From an uncultured Salinisphaerales bacterium (GTDB lineage Bacteria; Pseudomonadota; Gammaproteobacteria; Nevskiales; CAJXLF01): a stretch of 50,621 nucleotides of DNA. The notes beneath the pieces were generated by a model, which was not told where the DNA came from, ran no database searches, and was given only the letters and a program-made list of their open reading frames with translations. Within the stretch, counting starts at the first letter, position 1. The number at the start of each line of letters is the position of its first letter. The stretch is from positions 1-50,621 of the forward strand of contig CAJXLF010000017.1 of the NCBI GenBank assembly GCA_913055805.1. Reading direction: 5' to 3'. Positions 43,031 to 50,621 of the stretch are shown here, piece by piece. The translations under genes and the position numbers were made by a program.

Positions 43031-43969
43031 GTGATCATAGTGACCGGTGCCGCCGGCTTTATCGGCAGTAATATTGTTCATGGTCTTAACCAGCGGGGAG
43101 AGACCGACATTTTGGCGGTGGATGAGCTTTCAGACGGTGTGAAGTTCCGCAATCTGGCCGATTTGCAGATTGCCGACTATATGGACCGTGATGAGTTTCT
43201 GGACGCGGTGCTGGCCGGTGAGGACTTCAGCAAGGTGCAGGCTGTGCTGCATCAGGGTGCCTGTTCCACCACCACCGAGTGGGACGGGCGTTACATGATG
43301 CGCAACAACTACAGCTACTCCAAGCACCTGCTGCACTGGTGTCTGGAGCGCGGCGTTCCTTATATTTATGCTTCATCGGCATCGGTGTATGGGCCGGGCC
43401 CGGTGTTCAAGGAAGGCCTGGAGAATGAGCGCCCGATCAACGTCTACGCCTATTCCAAGTTCCAGTTTGACCAATATGTACGGCGCCTGGGCCAGATCAA
43501 GTCCCAGGTCGTGGGCCTGCGTTATTTCAATGTTTACGGTCCGCGTGAAGCGCATAAGGGCAGCATGGCCAGCGTGGCCTATCACTTCGATCAGCAGATT
43601 CGCGAAACCGGTGAATGCCGCCTGTTTGAGGGTTGTGACGGTTATGGCAACGGTGAGCAGCGGCGTGACTTCATCTACGTTGGTGATGCGGCGGCCGTGA
43701 ATCTCTGGTTCCTGGACAATCCGGACAAATCCGGCATTTTCAATCTCGGCACCGGTCGCAGCCAGAGCTTCAACGATGTGGCCAATGCCGTTGTTGACTG
43801 GCACGGCAAGGGCTCGTTGAAATACGTCCCGTTCCCGGAGCATCTCAAGGGCAGCTACCAGAGCTTTACCGAGGCCGACATGAGCGCCCTGCGCGAAATC
43901 GGTTACGACGCGCCATTCAAAACGGTGGAAGAGGGCGTGAAGGTCTATCTAGACGAATTGCATGGCTAA
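43031..43969 (+). CDS. hldD: ADP-glyceromanno-heptose 6-epimerase
   Basis: HldD (RfaD) epimerises ADP-D-glycero-D-manno-heptose to the L-glycero form used in the LPS inner core. It is 312 residues with an N-terminal NADP Rossmann site ([20 protein letters not shown]), [15 protein letters not shown], and the catalytic Tyr/Lys pair in [19 protein letters not shown] (YxxxK). Substrate region: [20 protein letters not shown] and [18 protein letters not shown]. It starts with GTG at 43031, seven bases after GGAG. It ends 8 nt inside waaF. HldE, which makes its substrate, is encoded at 47783. Confidence 0.97.
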   Translation: MIIVTGAAGFIGSNIVHGLNQRGETDILAVDELSDGVKFRNLADLQIADYMDRDEFLDAVLAGEDFSKVQAVLHQGACSTTTEWDGRYMMRNNYSYSKHLLHWCLERGVPYIYASSASVYGPGPVFKEGLENERPINVYAYSKFQFDQYVRRLGQIKSQVVGLRYFNVYGPREAHKGSMASVAYHFDQQIRETGECRLFEGCDGYGNGEQRRDFIYVGDAAAVNLWFLDNPDKSGIFNLGTGRSQSFNDVANAVVDWHGKGSLKYVPFPEHLKGSYQSFTEADMSALREIGYDAPFKTVEEGVKVYLDELHG

Positions 43970-44981
43970 AAAAATCCTGATCGTCGGCCCGGCCTGGGTT
44001 GGCGATATGGTCATGGCGCAAAGTCTGGCGAAAACCCTGCGTCTGCAGGATCCTGATGCGGTTATCGACATTCTGGCGCCCGGCTGGTCGCTGCCGATTA
44101 TCGAACGCATGTCCGAAGTGCGGCGCGGCGTGGAACTGCCCATCGGCCACGGTGAACTGGAACTGGCGCGCCTGTGGCGCCTGGGACGCAATCTGCGTAG
44201 TGAACACTACGATCAGGCCATCGTGTTGCCGCGCAAGTTCAAGGCCGCGCTGGTGCCATTCTTTGCCGGTATTCCCCAGCGCACAGGCTACCGCGGGGAA
44301 TTCCGCTACTGGCTGATCAACGATATGCGCCCACTGGATAAAAAGCTGCTGAGCCAGACGGTGCTGCGTTTTACTGCCCTGGGGCTGCCGGCAGCGCCGC
44401 AGGCGCCGCCTCTACAGCAGCCGGCGCTGAGCGTGGACCCGGTCAGCCAGAAAGCGAAAATTGCCGAATTAGGCCTGGACAACACTCGCCCTGCCGTTGC
44501 CTTCATGGCCGGCGCCGAATACGGGCCTGCCAAGCAGTGGCCGGCGCAATACTATGGCCAGGTAGCTGCCGAAATGATCCGTTCCGGCAAGCAGGTCTGG
44601 GTATTCGGCGCAGGCAAGGAGCAGGCACTGGGCGAAGAGATTCGCGCGGCTGCCGGCAATCCCGCTGAAGAGGAAGGCTTCATCAATCTTTGCGGCCGTA
44701 CGGCCCTGGCAGATGTGGTGGATTTGATATCAGCCTGCGAGGTGGCGGTCTGCAATGATTCCGGCCTCATGCATGTCGCAGCAGCAGCAGGTACTCCGCT
44801 GGTCGCTATCTATGGCTCTTCCACACCGGATTACACGCCACCCCTGACCGACAAGGCCCAGGTGCTGTATCTGGGCATCGAGTGCAGTCCCTGCTTCGAG
44901 CGTACCTGCCCGCTGGGGCATTACAATTGCCTGCGGCACATCAAACCGGAAAGCGTGCTACAGGCTGTCCGAAGCTCCTGA
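43962..44981 (+). CDS. waaF: ADP-heptose:LPS heptosyltransferase II
   Basis: WaaF (RfaF) adds the second heptose to the LPS inner core, using ADP-L-glycero-D-manno-heptose from HldD. The 339 residues form a GT9 fold: [20 protein letters not shown] at the N-terminus, [40 protein letters not shown] and [20 protein letters not shown] with [12 protein letters not shown], the donor site. WaaF fits better than WaaC in these motifs. It overlaps hldD by 8 nt and is followed by a terminator. WaaC is not in the window. Confidence 0.94.
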   Translation: MAKKILIVGPAWVGDMVMAQSLAKTLRLQDPDAVIDILAPGWSLPIIERMSEVRRGVELPIGHGELELARLWRLGRNLRSEHYDQAIVLPRKFKAALVPFFAGIPQRTGYRGEFRYWLINDMRPLDKKLLSQTVLRFTALGLPAAPQAPPLQQPALSVDPVSQKAKIAELGLDNTRPAVAFMAGAEYGPAKQWPAQYYGQVAAEMIRSGKQVWVFGAGKEQALGEEIRAAAGNPAEEEGFINLCGRTALADVVDLISACEVAVCNDSGLMHVAAAAGTPLVAIYGSSTPDYTPPLTDKAQVLYLGIECSPCFERTCPLGHYNCLRHIKPESVLQAVRSS

Positions 44982-45009
44982 TTTGTGGTGAAATACGCGC
45001 TTTAATTTG

Positions 45010-45036
45010 GCCCGCCGGAAGTCCTGCGGGCTTTTT
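45010..45036 (+). terminator. Rho-independent terminator after waaF
   Basis: GCCCGC / GCGGGC (45010-45015 and 45026-45031) with inner GG/CC, then TTTTT. It lies 29 bp after the waaF stop and separates the LPS unit from ilvE. Confidence 0.82.
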
Positions 45037-45067
45037 CATCAGTGCTCAGGGGTTAGAGGGTTTTCGC

Positions 45068-45994
45068 ATGACTTCGATGGCGGACCGCGATGGTCTTATT
45101 TGGTTGGATGGTGAGCTGGTGCCCTGGCGCGAAGCCAAGGTGCATGTGCTGACCCACACGCTGCATTACGGCATGGGCGTGTTCGAAGGCGTCCGCGCCT
45201 ACCAGACCGAGCGCGGTGCGGCGATCTTCCGTCTGGATGCGCACACCAACCGGTTGTTCAATTCCGCCAAGATCATGGGCATGAAAATGCCTTTTGACCG
45301 GGAAACCCTGAACGAGGCGCAGCGCGCCGCCGTGCGGGAAAACAATCTTGATTCCGCCTATATTCGTCCCATGTGTTTCTATGGCGCGGAAGGCATGGGC
45401 CTGCGTGCTGAAAACCTGCGTGTGCATGTCATGGTGGCGGCCTGGAGCTGGGGTGCCTACCTGGGTGAGGACGAGATTGTGAACGGTATCCGCATTCGTA
45501 CCTCGTCCTACACCCGGCACCATGTGAACAGCGCCATGTGCCGGGCCAAGGCCAATGGTCATTACTTCAATTCCATGATGGCGCTGAAGGAAGCCGTGGC
45601 CGATGGCTACGACGAAGCCCTGTTGCTGGATGTGGACGGCTACGTGGCTGAAGGCAGTGGCGAGAACATCTTCTACGTGCACGACAATGTGCTCTATACG
45701 CCGGATCTGCGTTCGGCCCTGGATGGCATCACCCGCAATACCATCATGTCCTTTGCTGACGAACTCGGTATCAAGGTGGTGGAGAAGCGCATTACCCGCG
45801 ACGAACTCTACATTGCCGACGAAGCTTTCTTCACCGGCACCGCGGCGGAAGTGACGCCCATTCGCGAAATCGACCGTCGTACCATCGGTAATGGCAGCCG
45901 CGGTCCTTTGACCGAAAAGCTGCAGCAGATGTACTTCGATCAGGTGCTTGGCAAGCGCGACAGTCACCCGGAATGGTTGACCTATGTAGGCTGA
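45068..45994 (+). CDS. ilvE: Branched-chain amino-acid aminotransferase
   Basis: IlvE transaminates the keto acids of valine, leucine and isoleucine with glutamate, using PLP. The ATG at 45068 gives 308 residues, the typical length. Visible class IV fold motifs are HVLTHTLHYGMGVFEGVRAY, the PLP-Lys region SAMCRAKANGHYFNSMMALK, and EGSGENIFYVHDNVLYTPD. ATG 45077 (second Met) is an alternative. It lies between waaF and the Kdo kinase; Pseudomonas also has ilvE between glnE and the LPS-core genes, so the neighbourhood is ancestral and not functional. Confidence 0.97.
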   Translation: MTSMADRDGLIWLDGELVPWREAKVHVLTHTLHYGMGVFEGVRAYQTERGAAIFRLDAHTNRLFNSAKIMGMKMPFDRETLNEAQRAAVRENNLDSAYIRPMCFYGAEGMGLRAENLRVHVMVAAWSWGAYLGEDEIVNGIRIRTSSYTRHHVNSAMCRAKANGHYFNSMMALKEAVADGYDEALLLDVDGYVAEGSGENIFYVHDNVLYTPDLRSALDGITRNTIMSFADELGIKVVEKRITRDELYIADEAFFTGTAAEVTPIREIDRRTIGNGSRGPLTEKLQQMYFDQVLGKRDSHPEWLTYVG

Positions 45995-46013
45995 ACAGCC
46001 TGCGTTTAGCGTG

Positions 46014-46754
46014 ATGCCTGAGCAAGCCGAAGACAAAATCCGCACCGGCTATCGGGTCATCGATGGCCAGTATCTGATCTACGACGCCAACCTCCTGGAC
46101 GACATCAGTCCGGAGTTGTTCGACATACACTACTGGCGCGAGCAGGGGGCGGTACTGGGTGAGGCGCCCGGGCGGGGCACGACGTTTTTCCTGCAACATC
46201 CCCGTGGGGAGTGGGCTCTGCGGCATTACAAGCGCGGCGGCGGTATGGGCATGGTCTTTAATGACGGCTATTTCTGGAGCCGCCTGACGACGACCCGGCC
46301 CTGGCAGGAATGGCATCTGCTTATGGACCTCTACAACCTGGGGTTGCCGGTCTGCCCCCCGGTGGCGGCACGCGTGCATCGGCGCGGCATGGTCTACCGG
46401 GCCGATCTCATCACCCGGCGTATCGGTAATGCACGCACATGGCAGGACTGGATGTTTGCCAGCCCATTGCCTGGCGATTATTGGGTTGCGCTGGGAAAGT
46501 TTTTGCGCCGTTTCCATAATACCGGGCTTTATCATCACGACCTGAACATTCGCAACATCCTGCGTACCGAAGAAGGCAAGCTTTATTTGATCGATTTCGA
46601 TCGGGCCCGCATGCGCAAACCCGGCGGCTGGCAGCGCGCCAATCTGGCGCGCCTGAAGCGTTCCATTCACAAACTGGAAGGCAAGGGCAAACAGATGCAT
46701 TTCAGCGAGGACTGCTGGGGGCAGTTACTGCAGGGTTACGCCTCCGCTGCCTGA
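46014..46754 (+). CDS. kdkA: 3-deoxy-D-manno-octulosonic acid kinase
   Basis: A 246-residue LPS kinase of the KdkA/WaaP group, which phosphorylates Kdo or heptose in the inner core and stiffens the outer membrane. Catalytic landmarks are protein-kinase-like: FLRRFHNTGLYHHDLNIRNI with the HDLNxxN loop (about residue 180) and LYLIDFDRARMRKPG with the DFD metal site. Upstream, WALRHYKRGGGMGMVFNDGY provides the ATP-binding Lys region. The ATG at 46014 is directly preceded by a GTG. It is 19 bp after ilvE. KdkA suits species such as Haemophilus with a single phosphorylated Kdo, but the true site cannot be read. Confidence 0.9.
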   Translation: MPEQAEDKIRTGYRVIDGQYLIYDANLLDDISPELFDIHYWREQGAVLGEAPGRGTTFFLQHPRGEWALRHYKRGGGMGMVFNDGYFWSRLTTTRPWQEWHLLMDLYNLGLPVCPPVAARVHRRGMVYRADLITRRIGNARTWQDWMFASPLPGDYWVALGKFLRRFHNTGLYHHDLNIRNILRTEEGKLYLIDFDRARMRKPGGWQRANLARLKRSIHKLEGKGKQMHFSEDCWGQLLQGYASAA

Positions 46755-46766
46755 GCTGGCCTGTTA

Positions 46767-47675
46767 TTAGGCGTAGACGTCCGGGCCCTGACGGCGCTTG
46801 AAGCGTTTGTGCAGCCAGAAATACTGGGTAGGCGCTTGCCGGATCTGGTCTTCGATCAAACGGTTGATCCGTTCTGCATCGGCCGCTTCATCCTCGCCGG
46901 GAAAGTTCTCCAGCGCCGGCAGAATGATAATCCGGTAACCCTGGCCATCTTCCCTCCGTAGCGTAAAGAAGGGCACGACCGGTGCCTTGCTCATCTTGGC
47001 CAGGCGATTGGTAGCCAGATTGGTCAGGGCCGGCTGGCCAAAGAAGGGGATTTCCGCACTGAATTTGTTGCGCGCGCTCTGGTCGGGGGCGTACCACACG
47101 GCTTCGCCTTTTCTCAGGGCGCGGATCAGGGCGCGAATTTCGTTCTTGGGGATGACTTTCTTGCCCACTATGCGTTCACGGCTGTTACGCATGATGTGGT
47201 CGATGACCGGGTTGCTAGGCGCGCGGTACATGGCAGTGACATTGGCCTTGAGTGAACTCATGCGCACGCCCAGTTCCAGGGAAGTGAAATGCGCTGACAG
47301 CAGAATGACGCCGTGACCCCGGGCCAGCGCGTCTTGCAGGTTTTCCAGCCCTTCGTAATGCGCCAGCCGTGTCACCAGGTGATCCGAAGACCACCAGCAT
47401 ATGAAGGTTTCAATAATGCCCATGCCGGCCGAGCGGAAATGTTCGCGCGCCTTGGCGCGGCGTTCGGTTTCATCCCATTCGGGAAAGCAGATGCCCAGAT
47501 TGATTTCCACCACCCGACGCCGGGGAGGAATCAGGTACCAGGCAAGATCGCCCAGCCGCCGCCCGATAAACATTTGCACGGAATACGGAAGCAGAATGAT
47601 GAGGCGCGCCAGACCAAGTGCTATCCAGGTGGGCCAGTGACGCGGGGTCCACAGGGCTTGTTGTTCTTTCTCCAT
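46767..47675 (-). CDS. Lipid A lauroyl-type acyltransferase
   Basis: A 302-residue LpxL/HtrB-family acyltransferase that adds a secondary acyl chain to Kdo2-lipid A at the inner face of the inner membrane. An N-terminal membrane anchor (LGLARLIILLPYSVQMFIGR) precedes the catalytic HX4E in GVILLSAHFTSLELGVRMSS (His near residue 130), RAPSNPVIDHIMRNSRERIV, and YAPDQSARNKFSAEIPFFG, all typical of the family. LpxL fits better than LpxM, but the exact chain length and position are not determined. It is transcribed against kdkA, and is divergent from hldE with 107 bp between. Confidence 0.92.
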   Translation of the reverse strand: MEKEQQALWTPRHWPTWIALGLARLIILLPYSVQMFIGRRLGDLAWYLIPPRRRVVEINLGICFPEWDETERRAKAREHFRSAGMGIIETFICWWSSDHLVTRLAHYEGLENLQDALARGHGVILLSAHFTSLELGVRMSSLKANVTAMYRAPSNPVIDHIMRNSRERIVGKKVIPKNEIRALIRALRKGEAVWYAPDQSARNKFSAEIPFFGQPALTNLATNRLAKMSKAPVVPFFTLRREDGQGYRIIILPALENFPGEDEAADAERINRLIEDQIRQAPTQYFWLHKRFKRRQGPDVYA

Positions 47676-47782
47676 TCGCGAATTCTACTGGCGCATGGCG
47701 TCGGGGCAAACTTTGCTCACCGCCCGGCTCGCCGTATGATGCGCCTAATCTTCGGCCATAACCCATTGATTAGAAACTGCCC

Positions 47783-49213
47783 ATGCTGATTGTTCCGTCC
47801 TTCGAGAATGCCCGTGTCCTGGTTGTTGGCGATGTCATGCTGGATCGTTACTGGCACGGTAATACCGGGCGTATATCGCCGGAAGCGCCGGTACCGGTGG
47901 TGCGTATCCAGGATATCGAGGAACGTGTGGGCGGTGCCGCCAACGTGGCTTTGAATCTGGCGGCGCTGCAAAGCCGGCCGTTGCTGATGGGCGTGACTGG
48001 CAATGACGATGCCGGACGGCAACTGGCCAGTCTGCTGGACACTGCTGGCGTGGACTGCCGCTTTGCGGCCAGCGATACCCATCCCACCATCACCAAGCTG
48101 CGGGTGATCAGCCGAAACCAGCAGCTTATTCGCCTGGATTTCGAAGAAGCCTTCGATATGGTCGGGGCTTTCGACACGCGCGCGATGCTGGAGGCTTATG
48201 AGCGTGCGCTGGAGGAAGTCAGTGTCGTTGTGCTTTCCGACTACGCCAAGGGCACCCTGGGCGATACCCGTTCGATGATCAAGATTGCCCGCAGCAAGAA
48301 ACGCAAGGTGCTGGTCGATCCCAAGGGTCAGGACTTCGAGCCCTATCGCGGCGCAACTTTGCTGACGCCTAATCTTTCAGAATTCGAAGCGGTAGTCGGT
48401 TCCTGCCCCGATGAGTCGACACTGGTGGAACGGGCCGAGAACCTGCGCGCTGCCTATGAGCTCGACGCGTTGCTGGTGACTCGCAGCGAACAGGGCATGA
48501 CCCTGATCGAGCCAGGCAAGGCGCCTTTGCATCTGCCGACAGAGGCGCGCGAAGTGTTCGACGTGACCGGTGCCGGTGATACCGTGATTGGCACACTCGC
48601 GGCGGCGCTTGCCGCCGACCTGGATATGCCGGCCGCGGCCGGCCTGGCCAACCTGGCTGCCGGCGTGGTGGTCGGCAAGCTGGGTACTGCTACGGTGTCG
48701 CCTGCCGAGCTGCGGCGTGCGGCGCATCGCCGTCATCGTGACGAACGCGGCATCATGGATGAGGATGCCTTGCTGGCACACATCCAGGATGCTACGGACC
48801 ATGGTGAAACTGTGGTCATGACCAATGGGTGCTTCGATATCCTGCATCCCGGGCATGTGCGTTACCTGAAAGCCGCCCGTGAGCTGGGTGATTGGTTAAT
48901 AGTGGCGGTGAACAGCGATGATTCAGTCCGCCGACTGAAGGGTGAAAGCCGGCCGGTCAACGGCGTCGAGCATCGCATGGAGGTGCTTTGCGCTCTGGAA
49001 TCTGTCGACTGGGTAGTGCCGTTTGAAGAGGACACGCCGGAACGCCTGATCGGCAAGTTGCTGCCGGATGTGCTGGTCAAGGGTGGTGATTACAAAGCCG
49101 AAGAAATCGCCGGTTATGAAGCGGTAACCAAAAACGGCGGCAAGGTCATTATTCTCGACTACCATCAGGGTTATTCGACGACGGCAATTCTCGAAAAAGC
49201 CGACGGGGCCTGA
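47783..49213 (+). CDS. hldE: Bifunctional heptose 7-phosphate kinase / heptose 1-phosphate adenylyltransferase
   Basis: HldE (RfaE) phosphorylates heptose-7-phosphate and then makes ADP-D-glycero-D-manno-heptose for the LPS core. The 476-residue fusion has both halves: the ribokinase-like N-terminal domain ([40 protein letters not shown]; the anion-hole signature [20 protein letters not shown] near residue 265) and the C-terminal nucleotidyltransferase ([40 protein letters not shown]). The product feeds HldD encoded at 43031. It is 2 bp upstream of waaA. Confidence 0.97.
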   Translation: MLIVPSFENARVLVVGDVMLDRYWHGNTGRISPEAPVPVVRIQDIEERVGGAANVALNLAALQSRPLLMGVTGNDDAGRQLASLLDTAGVDCRFAASDTHPTITKLRVISRNQQLIRLDFEEAFDMVGAFDTRAMLEAYERALEEVSVVVLSDYAKGTLGDTRSMIKIARSKKRKVLVDPKGQDFEPYRGATLLTPNLSEFEAVVGSCPDESTLVERAENLRAAYELDALLVTRSEQGMTLIEPGKAPLHLPTEAREVFDVTGAGDTVIGTLAAALAADLDMPAAAGLANLAAGVVVGKLGTATVSPAELRRAAHRRHRDERGIMDEDALLAHIQDATDHGETVVMTNGCFDILHPGHVRYLKAARELGDWLIVAVNSDDSVRRLKGESRPVNGVEHRMEVLCALESVDWVVPFEEDTPERLIGKLLPDVLVKGGDYKAEEIAGYEAVTKNGGKVIILDYHQGYSTTAILEKADGA

Positions 49214-49215
49214 GT

Positions 49216-50490
49216 ATGCGCCTGCTTTACAGCTTCAGCGTATATGCGCTGTTGTCTGTGCTTTTCCTCTATTTTTTCTGGCGTGGTCTGCGCGAGCCGG
49301 AGTACCGCAAGCGTTGGTCCGAACGCCTGGGTGATGCGCCTTCCGGTCCGGAGGGCGCCATCTGGATTCATGCGGCTTCGGTCGGCGAGGTGCAGGCGGT
49401 TACACCTCTGATCACTGCCTTGCTGTCTGCCAGGACCGATACGGCGATTCTGGTGACGACGTTCACGCCCACCGGCTCTGCCTTGGTGCAGAGGCGTATC
49501 GCGCAAAACTGGGGGCGGCGCGTGGGGCATTGCTATCTGCCCCTGGACACGCCTCGTGCGGTGCGGCGTTTCCTCAAGCGCGTACGGCCCAGGCGCTGCC
49601 TCATCGTGGAAACCGAACTCTGGCCGAATATGCTGCTGGGTTGTCAGCAACAGGGAGTGCCGGTGGATCTGGTCAGTGCGACGTTGTCCGAGCGCTCTCT
49701 GCAACGTTATCTGAAGTGCCCGGCAAACCGGCTTTTTCCCCGGGTGATGCCGGTTGTCCGGCAGGTGCTTGCACAGTCGGCGGAGGATCAGCAACGTTTT
49801 GTGCGCCTGGGCATGGCGGCCGATAAGGTCAGCGTGGTCGGCAACCTGAAATTTGACTACCGTCCGCCGCAGGATATCGCCGAGCAGGGAATGCGATTAC
49901 GCAACCATTGGCAGGCAGCAGAGCGGCCGGTGTGGGTGGCGGCCAGTACCCATGAGGGCGAAGAGCAGATTGTGCTGGAGGCCTTCAAGCGCCTGCGCCG
50001 GGAAATGCATGACCTGCTGTTGCTGCTGGTGCCCAGGCATCCACAGCGCTTCGATCGCAGTTACCGTCTCTGTCTTGATGCTGGCCTTTCGGTTGCGCGC
50101 CACTCCAGGAAGGACCAGGTTGATGAAGAAACAGAGGTCGTGCTGGGCGATACCCTGGGCGATCTGCTGGCGTTTTACGCGGCTTCCGACGTTGTATTTG
50201 TGGGTGGCAGCCTGGTACCTGTGGGAGGTCATAACCTTCTGGAGCCGGCGGCGCAGAAGCGGCCCGTACTCAGTGGGCCTTATACGGATTCCCAGGCCCA
50301 GCAGAGAGAAGCATTGCTGCAGGCAGGCGGATTTATCGAAGTGAGGGATACAGCTACGCTGGCACAGGCGGTCAGGCAGCTGTTTGACGCCCCGGCAAGG
50401 CGGGCAGAGATGGGTAAAGCTGCATTTAGCGTGGTGCTCGCGAATCAGGGAATTGTTGAACGCACATTGAAGCAGCTGTTTCCGGACTGA
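49216..50490 (+). CDS. waaA: 3-deoxy-D-manno-octulosonic acid transferase
   Basis: WaaA (KdtA) transfers Kdo from CMP-Kdo to lipid IVA. The 424-residue protein starts with a membrane anchor (MRLLYSFSVYALLSVLFLYF), then a GT30 glycosyltransferase: GAIWIHAASVGEVQAVTPLI containing the catalytic Glu, LIVETELWPNMLLGCQQQ, VWVAASTHEGEEQIVLEAFK and FVGGSLVPVGGHNLLEPAAQ for CMP-Kdo. It is coupled to hldE (2-bp gap) and ends before the terminator of the converging tRNA. Whether it adds one or two Kdo residues is not visible; the presence of a KdkA-type kinase would fit a one-Kdo core, but this is inference. Confidence 0.97.
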   Translation: MRLLYSFSVYALLSVLFLYFFWRGLREPEYRKRWSERLGDAPSGPEGAIWIHAASVGEVQAVTPLITALLSARTDTAILVTTFTPTGSALVQRRIAQNWGRRVGHCYLPLDTPRAVRRFLKRVRPRRCLIVETELWPNMLLGCQQQGVPVDLVSATLSERSLQRYLKCPANRLFPRVMPVVRQVLAQSAEDQQRFVRLGMAADKVSVVGNLKFDYRPPQDIAEQGMRLRNHWQAAERPVWVAASTHEGEEQIVLEAFKRLRREMHDLLLLLVPRHPQRFDRSYRLCLDAGLSVARHSRKDQVDEETEVVLGDTLGDLLAFYAASDVVFVGGSLVPVGGHNLLEPAAQKRPVLSGPYTDSQAQQREALLQAGGFIEVRDTATLAQAVRQLFDAPARRAEMGKAAFSVVLANQGIVERTLKQLFPD

Positions 50491-50508
50491 CCGGGTCGGT
50501 TAATGCCG

Positions 50509-50535
50509 AAAAAAAACACCCGCCGGAGCGGGTGT
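50509..50535 (-). terminator. Rho-independent terminator after tRNA-Glu
   Basis: On the minus strand ACACCCGC-TCCG-GCGGGTGT is followed by eight T (50516-50509), 11 bases after the tRNA 3' end. The plus strand has no T run after the stem, so it serves the tRNA transcript. Confidence 0.88.
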
Positions 50536-50545
50536 GATCGTCATA

Positions 50546-50621
50546 TGGCGTCCCCTAGGGGATTCGAACCCCTGTTGCCGCCGTGAAAGGGCGGTGTCCT
50601 AGGCCTCTAGACGAAGGGGAC
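50546..50621 (-). tRNA. tRNA-Glu (anticodon UUC)
   Basis: 76 nt including an encoded CCA (TGG at 50546-50548 on the plus strand). The acceptor stem pairs GTCCCC with GGGGAC, the anticodon stem-loop is CCGCC-CTTTCAC-GGCGG with TTC in the middle, and the T arm has GGTTCGAAT. The sequence is nearly identical to E. coli tRNA-Glu. The 5' end coincides with the last base of the window, so its promoter and any neighbouring tRNAs are not seen. Confidence 0.97.

Noticed and set aside
50546-50621. tRNA-Glu as a possible phage or island attachment site
   Set aside because: No integrase, direct repeat of the tRNA 3' end or foreign-looking genes are in the window on the 3' side; waaA follows directly.

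Overview
The window is a gammaproteobacterial chromosome segment of roughly 55-60 % GC by eye. It looks like a free-living, probably aquatic relative of the Pseudomonas/Chromatiales-type lineages rather than an enteric bacterium. Supporting signs are the order cutA-dsbD-tlpA-aroQ-accB-accC-prmA ... fis-purH, a 6S RNA gene next to zapA and fau, a full heptose/Kdo LPS core set, an E. coli-type FadE, and two sodium-coupled transporters in tandem. Nothing resembles a prophage, plasmid or CRISPR locus. Almost everything is housekeeping, tightly packed and often translationally coupled.

Layout. 1-3007: fadE (cut by the window edge), divergent from a TetR regulator with dyad operators between them. 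3004-4882: purH and fis. 4992-13262: an eight-gene envelope-motor operon (secreted protein, TPR protein, large TPR lipoprotein, small secreted protein, ExbB/TolQ, two ExbD/TolR, AgmX-type TonB-like protein), coupled to prmA by a 4-nt overlap. It occupies the prmA-fis interval, where dusB is common in relatives. 13259-19325: prmA, accC, accB, aroQ, tlpA-like thioredoxin, dsbD, cutA. 19530-22003: 1-Cys peroxiredoxin and ilvD. 22039-22323: an inverted-repeat-bounded, gene-free element. 22359-24199: EVE-domain gene, fau, 6S RNA, zapA and a ZapB-like coiled-coil gene. 24308-29334: degQ-type protease, a stand-alone hemD, a PEBP-family gene, sohB, hemH. 29382-33904: AGCS and SNF sodium symporters and a FadI-like thiolase. 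34105-36220: groES-groEL under a composite sigma-32/CIRCE-like control region. 36293-36949: an outer-membrane barrel. 37093-44981: glnE, an unknown membrane protein, and LPS genes (GT4 glycosyltransferase, O-antigen ligase-like, hldD, waaF). 45068-50490: ilvE, Kdo kinase, lpxL-type acyltransferase, hldE, waaA. 50546-50621: tRNA-Glu(UUC) on the minus strand.

How it fits together. Three themes dominate: fatty-acid and acyl-CoA metabolism (fadE, thiolase, accBC), envelope quality control and redox (dsbD, tlpA, degQ, sohB, prx), and LPS inner-core assembly (hldE, hldD, waaF, waaA, Kdo kinase, lpxL). The most unusual system is the ExbB-ExbD-ExbD-AgmX-TPR operon. Its gene content recalls the AglRQS motor and Glt envelope proteins of Myxococcus gliding, and one of its two ExbD subunits has Asn where the proton-carrying Asp should be. 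Other notable points are the fau frame beginning inside the 6S RNA gene and the interlocked groESL operator and promoter.
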